Shown one piece after another: positions 56,132-64,000 of a stretch of DNA of 64,000 nt. This stretch comes from Bubalus kerabau. Taxonomy: Eukaryota > Chordata > Mammalia > Artiodactyla > Bovidae. The notes under the pieces are model-generated. The model ran no database searches. It worked only from the letters and a program-made list of their open reading frames with translations, and had not been told where the DNA came from. Both the position numbers and the translations under genes were made by a program. Position 1 is the stretch's first letter; the number at the start of each line of letters is the position of its first letter. The stretch spans positions 58,514,964 to 58,578,963 of the forward strand of contig NC_073632.1 in NCBI RefSeq assembly GCF_029407905.1. Reading direction: 5' to 3'.

Positions 56132-56774
56132 ATGGACCTACAAATCCAAATAGGAACACAGGCAACAGTGGGAAATGACTGGCTGATTAATTATTTTCTT
56201 TTCAAGAATTAAGGTCCTGAAAAGAATGTTCTAATCTGGGGCATTTTTAAAGATAAAAATGAAAATATAAAAAAGTACAGGCAAAAATGAGAGAACACAA
56301 ATGAATGTCATAGAATCAAACTGGTGCTCCAGTGCAATTTTCTCTGTGAGTGAGGTATGTAGAAAATTCATTAAATCTTTGAGATACTGGATAACATTTA
56401 GTACACCATATCTTTGTGGTGCTAAAAAGTATCCCCAAACCTCACAGAGTGGAGAATTTTAGAAAAATTAAGTAACTTATCATCATGGTGTAGCTTTGAT
56501 ATTGGGAGAATCGGCTTCAAAAATAGAAAATGAGATAAGTGCATGTCATGGGTTCAGTTGAACATTTCAGAGGAGTGAGATGTTCACCAAAATAAATGCT
56601 CCTCAATCGCAGAACTATCACTGAAAAGAACTTGCCCAGTTGTGGGTGTCTTTGCTAAGCTCCTTGCTTCTTGGTAGGATCACACGGCTGTTCTCGTCAG
56701 TGGGCTCTTAGTGGAAATAGTGTACATCATTTCTCGGCCCAAGGTATTGAGTATAGAGTGTGCCTATTAAATTA
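56132..56774. other. Unique sequence, no gene seen
   Basis: No repeat or exon recognised. Confidence 0.4.
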
Positions 56775-57013
56775 ATTCATTGGTTTTGGCTGTGCTGGGT
56801 CTTCGTGACTGCTCAGGCTTTCTCTAGTTGCAGCGTGCATGCTTCTCATCGCAGAGCACGGGCTCTAGGGCTCTAGGGCTCTAGGTCTTCAGTAGTTTTT
56901 GTGTGCAGGCTTAGTTGGCCTGAGGCATGTGGAATCTTCCTGGACCAGAGTTTGAACTCATGTCCCCTGAATTGGTAGGCAGATTCTTAACCACTGGACC
57001 ACCAAGGAAGTCC
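56775..57013 (-). mobile_element. CHR-type SINE, near full length
   Basis: 'ggttttggctgtgctgggtc', 'ttctctagttgcagcgtgca', 'ggcatgtggaatcttcctgg', 'gcagattcttaaccactgga', 'ccaccaaggaagtcc'. It contains a small internal tandem expansion, three 'gggctcta' units at about 56859-56885. Confidence 0.88.
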
Positions 57014-57034
57014 AAGAGTATATCTTCATCAAAG

Positions 57035-57242
57035 TCTGTTTGCTCTTATGATTGGATATGGGGAACTCTCTAATCCTGGGGGATGGCAGAACCATGGGAT
57101 GAAAGATCTGGGCAGATCTTTGATTCACAGAGTGGAAGAAATCTGTCCATCTACCAGAAACACTGCCTAGTGCTGTCAAGTGAACAAGAAATAAACTTCT
57201 ATTGAACTTTTGGGATTTATTTGTTATAGCAATTACCTGATT
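57035..57242 (+). mobile_element. Old LTR remnant (MaLR-type end)
   Basis: 'gtcaagtgaacaagaaataa', 'acttctattgaacttttggg', 'atttatttgttatagcaatt', 'acctgattgatatag' parallels the 3' end of the LTR at 27620-27958, including the AATAAA signal (57190-57195) that is lost there. Confidence 0.5.
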
Positions 57243-57709
57243 GATATAGGCACCAAAACCCTTGGTCTTGTACAGAGTGGTAAATTAGTCCATTAGAGAG
57301 AAATGCACACACTCTGATTTATGTGTAATGGAGCCTATTGGAAATCCTGACATGTCCTGTTGTCTAAAGCCATGAGGAAAGAGAAATCAGTAATTCTTTT
57401 TTTTTTTTTTTTTGTGGTGTTAAGCCATTGTAAGACAATTGGCCTGCTCTGCCTTTTTTCTTGCCTTAGTCAAGGTGGGATATTTTGCTTCAGCCATGCA
57501 AAGGCATCAAAGACTTGCCCCTTCATAATTGCCGACGATTTCAGAGAGAAATGCAAGTTGGTGACTTTTTTTCAGCCACATTTGATGAAATGAAACAAGT
57601 ATGATTGGTATGTGGTAGGCAAAAAAAAAAAAAAAGTATGGTTAAAACTTGGGAAATAGCAGAAAATGCCATTTATTTTTATACCTACTCCATGAGCTAA
57701 GAAAGTGAG
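57243..57709. other. Unique sequence, no gene seen
   Basis: A T run at 57397-57413 and an A run at 57621-57635. No exon recognised. Confidence 0.4.
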
Positions 57710-57860
57710 CCATAGAATCTTCAACTGTCAATAGCCATATTGCATTTTTAATGCTATTGCTAGTGCAAAAAAAGCCCAAAAAACAAAAAACCAACACACA
57801 ACCATAGAATCTTCAACTGTCGATAGCCATATTACATTTTTAATGCTATTGCTACTGTTA
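57710..57860. repeat. Tandem duplication, 92-bp period
   Basis: A ~59-base segment starting 'ccatagaatcttcaactgtc' at 57710 recurs at 57802 with only a few substitutions (caat/cgat, ttgc/ttac, tagt/tact). A-rich spacers follow both copies. The copies flank 'caaaaaaccaacacacaacc'. This is a local segmental duplication, not a known transposon. Confidence 0.85.
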
Positions 57861-60230
57861 AAAAAACAAAACAAAACAAAACACAGTGGACCAAATGTGT
57901 GATAAATATATCTGCTGGTCAAAGGAATTTCCTATTAATACTTATTCTTCCCCCTTTTAATTGGAACTCACTGTTCTTTGTAGTGGTTTGTGGTCAGTAG
58001 TTTCTTTAAGTACTGAGCTAAGGGAAGCCTAAGGAGTGAGATAAATGGTCTCATGTAGTCTTAAAGACAAACTCTATATTCTTGTAAAGTTTAAGAGCTA
58101 GCACTATGGTAAAACTTCATAGAAACTGATCATCACTAAAATCTGGGGAAGGGAAAAGAGATCACTATAAAAAAAAAGTGCGGTAAAACAGTTTAATTAG
58201 TATGATGGCAAGATGAAGGAGAAAGGGGAAATTACAGTCAGATTGTTATATTCACATCAATAATGAAATAGCTAGCTAGTTTTGTGGGGCAAAACTAAGA
58301 GGAACCTATCTCCTAGGACAGAGTTGTGTGTTTCTAGATACCTCCGTGTTCTGAACACCTCAAAAGAGTCCTGCTGTCTCTGGGATGACTCTTTTTGTGT
58401 GTAATTCGCAGAAAGTCTTTATCAGTCAGTGTCTGCTTCACTCAACTCCCTGTTTGTGTGAAGGTTAAATATTTAATCATCGCTCTTTGAAACTCTCCAA
58501 AACAACTCAGTACACATTTTGGTAGACTATTAAAAATTTATTTTCATTTTCCTTTTTAATGATTAGGGATTACTTAGAAATAACAAGTTCTACCAGGGCC
58601 AGGACTAGGTTGAAGGAGGGAGAAAACCAGGGTATACAGTTTAAGGAAAGACTCATCCTCATCCTTCATTTGCATGACCCTGAGAGTGAATTTTTCCTTA
58701 AATGTGTGCCTTACGCATTTTACTTGCCTCGCCCCACCCTAGCTCCATCCCAGAATGCTGCAGATAAACTAGCAGGAAGACGGTACACACAAGGAGTGCT
58801 AGGCAACCTGGAACTGCTTAAACACAGTTTATGACTGAGTTTGGGTATCCGGTAGTAACTTCTTAATGAGAAATGCAGGAAAATCAGCTCCCATGTCAAG
58901 GTGAGTTCCTGCTGAGCAAATGACACCAGGAAAGAAAAGCTCCTTTTTTGGTCTTCGCTTGAATAATAATAATAATAAAAAAGACCTATAATTGGATTTC
59001 CTTAAAGACGTGGAGAACTCACATCTTTATAACTTTTCAGATTGAAAGGTAGTCCCTTTGAATTCTATTAACTTTGCAGCCCGCATTTTTTAGAAAGTAA
59101 GATTATGTAGCTTCTGAAGGAAACCAGGAACAATGAAGTGAGCAATATTTGCATTCACAAGTTATTCTGTGTTGGCAGATTGTCATCTTTTGTAGAAATA
59201 TCACAATTTTTCAAAAGGACCACTTTGAAGATAAAGAATTATACTTAATCATTTTTTTTTGTTGTTAATAAAAAAAAGTCATTTTGAATGCTCACTTTGA
59301 CAATCAAAGACCCCATTGCCCTCTAGCATGGTGCAGCCCACTTGAGGTAACCACACTGCAGTCAAGGGCACCATCACCATCTCATCTTCTGCTCGGGGAG
59401 AATAATAGCTCGCATGCACAGCCTGTCCACTTAAGTTTCTAAAGATTTCTGTTAGCAGAGGAATGACAACGCCGTCGTCTTGGAAGTTTCAGGAGCCTGA
59501 CATCTAAAGAAATGGCAGCTAATAGCTACAGTAGAACAGAGTTCTGAGCTTCTAAACACTAAAGAGAAAATTTTGGCTTAGACAGTGTTCAGTCTAGTGC
59601 CAAACCTACCCTGGAATTCGATCCACATAGTAAAGAATTTGTTCATAGAGGCTACCCTAATCATTTTTAACTTTGCTCTGTTCAAACGTCTTAAGATTTC
59701 CTGTTTTGAACACCATGTTACTTGATTAAAGCAGTCTTAAAATTAAAAGAAAAAGGAGTGTTTAGCAAATGTCATGCATGGGTTAGAATTCTGTATTTTT
59801 ATATTCCCACCTTAGTTTAAAATCCTGAGCCTCAGTGACCTGTGACATGTGAGAAATATTTGCGGCACTCGAGTCACCAGCAGAAAAACAAGATCTCCGA
59901 AAAGGTTGCCTTCTTATTACTTACAGAAGTTTCAAGATTGGTAGATTGATTTGCCTCTCTTAGGAAACTAGATTTTCCCACTCTCTTTGGTAAAAGTCCT
60001 TAGTTGAAGCCTGCTCTGTCCTGGCTTATGGTTCAGCTCATGCTCTGCTCGAGAATGTTTGTGTGATAATCTGGCTAACATGCTTTCACCCAAACACTGG
60101 GCACAGAGATGCATGCCTCTTGTTCACCAGGACCAGCCAGGATGTGGGTCCTTCCCATTTGTCGTTCATCCTCTGGCTGATTTTAGACAGCCATGCCCCA
60201 TTTCTCAAAACATGGAGCTGTTTTCTAACT
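57861..60230. other. Unique sequence, no gene seen
   Basis: About 2.4 kb with no recognisable interspersed repeat, the longest such run in the right half. Contains (aaaac)n just after 57861, (aat)5 at 58963-58977 and short A/T runs. A 91-codon plus frame (58559-58834) has no domain. Confidence 0.5.
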
Positions 60231-60464
60231 CTTTCTTTTGCCTGCTCAGTCACTTCAGTTGTGTCTGACTCTTTGCGACCCTATGGACTGTAGCCTGCCA
60301 GGCTCCTCTGTCCATGGGATTCTCCAGTCAAGAATACTGGAGTGGGTTGCCATGCCCACTTCCTGGGGATATTCCTCATCCAGGGATCAAACCTGTCTCC
60401 TGTGTCTCCTGCATTGCATGTGGATCTTTTTACCCACTGGGCCAGCTGGGAAGCCCTTTCTTTT
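60231..60464 (-). mobile_element. Bov-tA SINE with 9-bp TSD
   Basis: Reverse-complement copy (60240-60455): 'gaccctatggactgtagcct', 'gggattctccagtcaagaat', 'gggccagctgggaagccc'. The 9-base repeat ctttctttt is at 60231-60239 and 60456-60464. The 93-codon frame here is SINE translation. Confidence 0.92.
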
Positions 60465-60489
60465 AAAAGACAATAAAAATTTCCCCCTG

Positions 60490-60724
60490 TTAGATACTAT
60501 TGTTGTTGCTGTTGTTTAGTTGCTAAGTTGTGTACCACTCTTTTGCAACTCTATGGACTGTAGCCGCCAGGCTCTTCTGTCCTGGTTTTCCAGGCAAGAA
60601 TACTGGAGTGGGTTGCCATTTCCTTCTCCAGGAGATCTTCCCAACCCAGGGATTGAACCCACAACTCATGCATTGGCAGGCAGATTCTTTACTGCTGAGC
60701 TAGCAGGAAAGCATTAGACACTAT
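60490..60724 (-). mobile_element. Bov-tA SINE with 11-bp TSD
   Basis: Reverse-complement copy (60501-60713): (ttg)n tail, 'aactctatggactgtagccg', 'gagatcttcccaacccaggg', 'gctgagctagcaggaaagc'. Flanks ttagatactat (60490-60500) and ttagacactat (60714-60724) match at 10 of 11. It lies 25 bp from the previous SINE, in the same orientation. Confidence 0.92.
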
Positions 60725-61435
60725 ACTAAGAATATTTTCATAACTTATCAGCTTAACACCCTTGACCCACAATTTAGTCTCCTCAGGAGGGGGTCTTGTC
60801 AAGCATCAGTGACATAACTGTACTTACTAGAGCACCAAAAGCTGCCATATACAAGTGCTGAGAAAAGTAAACCCTGGTTATCCTGAGGATGGGGGATGCA
60901 GGCATCTTCCCCTTGTGGAGGTCTAGGGCACACTGATGTTTGAGAACGCAGGCTTCTAGAAGGAACTCAGGGATGTGGCACACATGAATTATAATCTAGG
61001 AAACCCGAAGAGTCTCCTTTAGTAGATAACACCTAGAGAACTTTCCTTCTTTGTACGTTCCTTTTTTTTTTTTTTCCTCTTAGTTTTGGAGCTTGGGAGA
61101 TAGCACTCAAGGAGTGTGTGGAGGCTGAGGGGAGAAGCTGAAGCTGACTGGGATGCTCCTGGCTGAAGGCTTTCAGCACGCAGTTGATATTTCTGACTAA
61201 GTTGTTCCCCTCAGCTCACCAGGGTGGGAAGTTGACAGAGCCTGCAAAAACAAGCAGAGAGAAGGGAGCCTAGCATAGAATGCAGTTTTAAGGAAAATGG
61301 TAATTTACCCCATCAGTATTCAAACCATATTTTTCTGCTCGTGAAATCTTTAATGCAGGCAAAAATCTTACGCAAGCAAAATATTTGCCTTGAGAGAAAA
61401 ATATGAACAACTCAAATGAAGTCATTCCCTATAAT
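60725..61435. other. Unique sequence, no gene seen
   Basis: A T run at 61062-61075. No exon or repeat recognised. Confidence 0.4.
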
Positions 61436-61560
61436 TTTCTATTCTTTCCACTAGGCAACTCAACACATTTGACTGAATATCTTCACTATGCTCACAATGG
61501 AGACATAAATTTAAATAGGATGCAGGCCCTGCCTTCCAGGAGCTTACAATAAGGGGGGTA
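61436..61560 (+). repeat. MIR3/L2-type remnant
   Basis: 'ttgactgaatatcttcacta', 'tgctcacaatggagacataa', 'atgcaggccctgccttccag', 'gagcttacaataaggggg' parallels the 'ccctgccctcaaggagctcac' segment of these ancient repeats. Confidence 0.6.
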
Positions 61561-61980
61561 TTAACTGGAATTTGATAGTTAACTATCTTTTGCTTTAAAT
61601 CAAAATTGGTTTTCAGAGCAGCAATGACACTGCCAGTTTTCTACTATCTGATGATCATGACAAAGGAAGATATTTCTAATGTTAATAATTTCTCCTACCC
61701 AAGGAGCTCAGGGGACATTAACAGCACAATGGCATCTAAAACCAAAAGCCATTTAGTCTGTTCTTTTATTCATGAGAGAAGACTGAAAATTTACCTGAGA
61801 ATATGCGTGTCCCCTCTTGCCAGGAACTCTTTTTCATTATTATTATTATCATCTTCTAATTCCAATAGGATACTTCCTGTCTCTGTGATTTAAGCAAAAA
61901 GTTACTTCTTAAAGATTATCCTAGGGGCTTATTCTTTCATTTACTTGGTGAACCTCTTTTCATGACCTATCACGCAACCC
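61561..61980. other. Unique sequence, no gene seen
   Basis: A 95-codon plus frame (61606-61893) spans this stretch; serine/asparagine-rich by composition, without a recognisable domain. A (tta)n run lies at 61837-61849. Confidence 0.4.
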
Positions 61981-62310
61981 TATTATTCATTCTAGAACTT
62001 AGCATATCATTGTATTCTTAAACTTATCCATCTTCCATGTTTGGTGTAGGGCAGTTTTCTTCCAGCATGTTTTTTAGGGTGAACTAGCACCTTGGGTTCC
62101 AGTCAAGTGAGACTCTTCTTATCACATTGTCTGGTGCTTTCTTATCTCCCTGCTTTTTTCTCTCTTCTCTTGTCTCTCCGTCTCCATTCAGCTAACTCCT
62201 TCCCATCTTTTACGTATAGCCCAAATGCTGCCTTTACTGGTTAGCCCTAGTATGTCTCCCCTGACCTCCCAACCAAAGCCCAGTGTTTTTGTTGTGAATG
62301 ACGATTGTGT
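61981..62310 (+). mobile_element. L2 LINE 3' region
   Basis: 'cagctaactccttcccatct', 'tttacgtatagcccaaatgc', 'tgcctttactggttagccct', 'tatgtctcccctgacctccc' follows the L2 C-terminal-to-3' segment (..TCAAATGTCACCTCC..CCTTCCCTGACC). Strongly diverged. Confidence 0.6.
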
Positions 62311-62354
62311 TAGTCATGAACGCTGCCCACCGCATCTGTTTCTCTCTCTCATTT

Positions 62355-62660
62355 AGGGAGTGTAGAAAAATGGTTCCTCCCTTCTCTGAACTCAAGTTTG
62401 GTTACAGCACATTTTCAGCAGCAAGATGTGAAGGGACGTGATTGTGTCACTTCCAGTGTGGACACTTTATGAAGCAGTATGTGCTTTGTCATGTTTGCTT
62501 TTCCCTCTGCCGTGGTGACCAGTGGTATTCCACATGGATCCGCCTGGATCGTAGAGTGAGAATGAGGATAATGTGGAATAACTTTTGTCGTTTAAGCCTT
62601 TGAAATGGAGAGGTTGTTTGTTACTGCAGCAAAACCTGGTGTAGTGTGACTGATAGTGTG
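62355..62660 (+). mobile_element. Old ERVL-MaLR-type LTR remnant
   Basis: 'gcagcaagatgtgaagggac', 'gtgattgtgtcacttccagt', 'ttttccctctgccgtggtga', 'gaggttgtttgttactgcag', 'tgtgactgatagtg' parallels the LTR at 27620-27958 along its length. Solo, no internal region. Confidence 0.55.
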
Positions 62661-63154
62661 AGTACATAATGCTGACGTCTCTTCATTCTGTTCACTTCAC
62701 ATATGTGTGCTGATGTCCAGTTCAGTTGAGCCTTCAGATTACTGCAGCTCCAGCCAGCATCTAGTTACAGACTTTAAGAGGGACTCCAAGAAAGAGCTAA
62801 GAAGGAAAGCAAGGTTTCTTGTCACCTGTTTTCTCAGTGGCCATGGAATTTCTTTCCACAGGAGTCTCTACTTCATAAGAAGTATGTTCAAGTTAGAAAT
62901 GAAAAAGACCATCCTTCCTTGGCTGACCCTGTGAAAGCTGGTGTTCCCAACGTTCTGCTCTTGACCCTCTCCTTTCTCTTCATATTCTCCCTGGAAAATC
63001 TTATATTCCACCTTGATTTCAACCACAAATTTTATGTCTATGACTTCCATATCTCTATTTATAGCCCTTGAAAGATCTACCCAACTGAGCCCTTTCTAGT
63101 TTTCTAACCTACAATATCTTGAGCAACATAAAATGGTTATTTTTCACTGCTTGT
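62661..63154. other. Unique sequence, no gene seen
   Basis: No repeat or exon recognised. Contains a 75-codon plus frame without domains. Confidence 0.4.
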
Positions 63155-63684
63155 TCCTTGGAAGGAAAGCTATGATCAACCTAGACAGCATATTAAAAAG
63201 CAAAGACATTACTTTGCCAACAAAGTTCCATCTAGTCAAAGCTATGGTTTTTCCAGTAGTCATGTATGGATGTTAGAGTTGGACTATAAAGAAAGCTGAA
63301 CACTGAAGAATTGATGCTTTTGAACTGCAGTGTTGGAGGACTCTTGAGAGTCCCTTGGACTGCAAGTACATCCAACCAGTCTATCCTAAAGGAAATCAGT
63401 CCTGAATATTTATTGGAAGGATTGATGCTGAAGCTGAAACTCCAATACTTTGGCCACCTGATGGGAAGAACTGACTCACTAGAAAAGACCCGGATGCTGG
63501 GAAGGATTGAAGGTTGAAGGAAAAGGGGCCGACAGAGGATGAGATGGTTGGATGGCATTACTGACTCGATGGACATAAGTTTGAGTAGGCTCTGGGAGTT
63601 GGTGATGGATAGGGAAGCCTGGAATGCTGCAGTCCATGGGGTCTTAAAGAGTCGAACATGACTGAGCAACTGAACTGAACTGAA
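63155..63684 (+). mobile_element. BovB LINE 3' end, sense
   Basis: Sense BovB: 'gacagcatattaaaaagcaa', 'ggtttttccagtagtcatgt', 'actccaatactttggccacc', 'gacagaggatgagatggttg', and the (gaact)n terminus at 63670-63684. The plus frame 63311-63517 reads the C-terminal part of the BovB polyprotein. A premature stop falls at the tgttag of 'gtatggatgttagagttgga', so the copy is inactive. Confidence 0.94.
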
Positions 63685-64000
63685 GTTTTGGAGTCATTTG
63701 TTATACAGAAAAGTAACCGGAATTATGAGTTACCTTTATTACTCTTGCCATTTCCCTCACTAATGCCGCTCCTGCAGCCTAGGGTCAGGCATCCTCCTTG
63801 ACCTCATTCCACAGCCGCTTACCCATGATTTCATCCTGACCTTGGCCCATCCCAACCTCCCCACACTTGCTGAGATCCTGATTCTGAATAGGCTGGATGG
63901 CATTTCAAATATGGATGAATCTGTCTGGTCCTGTGTATTCTCAAAGCTGTTCAGAATGGTGATGTGCAATTTTGCTTTCTTTCAGAGTATTAGTATGAAA
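63685..64000. other. Unique sequence to window end
   Basis: No repeat or exon recognised. Confidence 0.45.

Noticed and set aside
57710..57860. Two-copy repeat as a CRISPR or attachment site
   Set aside because: Only two diverged copies of about 59 bp with A-rich spacers. It is a local tandem duplication.
1..64000. Bacterial-type features (operons, phage, insertion sequences, riboswitches, toxin systems)
   Set aside because: Ruminant SINEs and LINEs throughout, sparse coding and low CpG show vertebrate nuclear DNA. No prokaryotic signature was found on either strand.

Overview
This window is mammalian nuclear DNA from a ruminant (Pecora; cattle, buffalo, sheep or goat type). The diagnosis rests on the repeats. 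There are many Bov-tA tRNA-derived SINEs, six BOV-A2 dimeric SINEs, five clear BovB LINE pieces, three cetartiodactyl CHR SINEs and ruminant-type L1 3' ends, over an older shared mammalian layer of MIR, L2, L1M, MER2, hAT-type DNA transposons, MLT1/MaLR-like LTRs and an MLT2-type LTR. The exact species cannot be fixed from the sequence alone.

I find no protein-coding gene, no recognisable coding exon with matched splice sites, and no rRNA, tRNA or small-RNA gene. All open reading frames are short. The longer ones (140-190 codons) mostly run through SINEs, whose consensus is partly open in several frames, or through BovB. The window therefore looks intergenic or lies inside a large intron.

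Layout. 1-15 kb: sparse SINEs, two G-rich quadruplex-type tracts (5932-5982, 13013-13057), a polypurine tract (13521-13592), a possible old solo LTR (9130-9800) and a MER2 element (14594-14950). 15-25 kb: MIR cluster, a BovB tail, a long L1M 3' end (18205-19100) and three Bov-tA copies. 25-35 kb: mostly unique sequence, with a repeat-free, homeodomain-motif-rich block (26560-27110) that is the best candidate regulatory element, plus LTR remnants. 35-41 kb: BovB-rich, with a 2.1 kb 5'-truncated BovB (38136-40251) bounded by a 10-bp target-site duplication and carrying a multiply frameshifted reverse transcriptase. 41-50 kb: several nested insertions (BOV-A2 in a DNA transposon, BovB in L1, L1 in an MLT2-type LTR). 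50-52 kb: mildly CpG-enriched sequence with overlapping ORFs on both strands. 52-64 kb: more SINEs, a 92-bp tandem duplication (57710-57860), LTR remnants and a sense BovB tail.

Nothing here amounts to a multi-gene system. The most informative content is the record of transposition: target-site duplications can be read directly around more than ten insertions, and nesting gives their relative ages. A few non-repeat segments deserve a conservation check. Repeat family names are from recognition of consensus features by eye; exact subfamily assignment needs a repeat library search.
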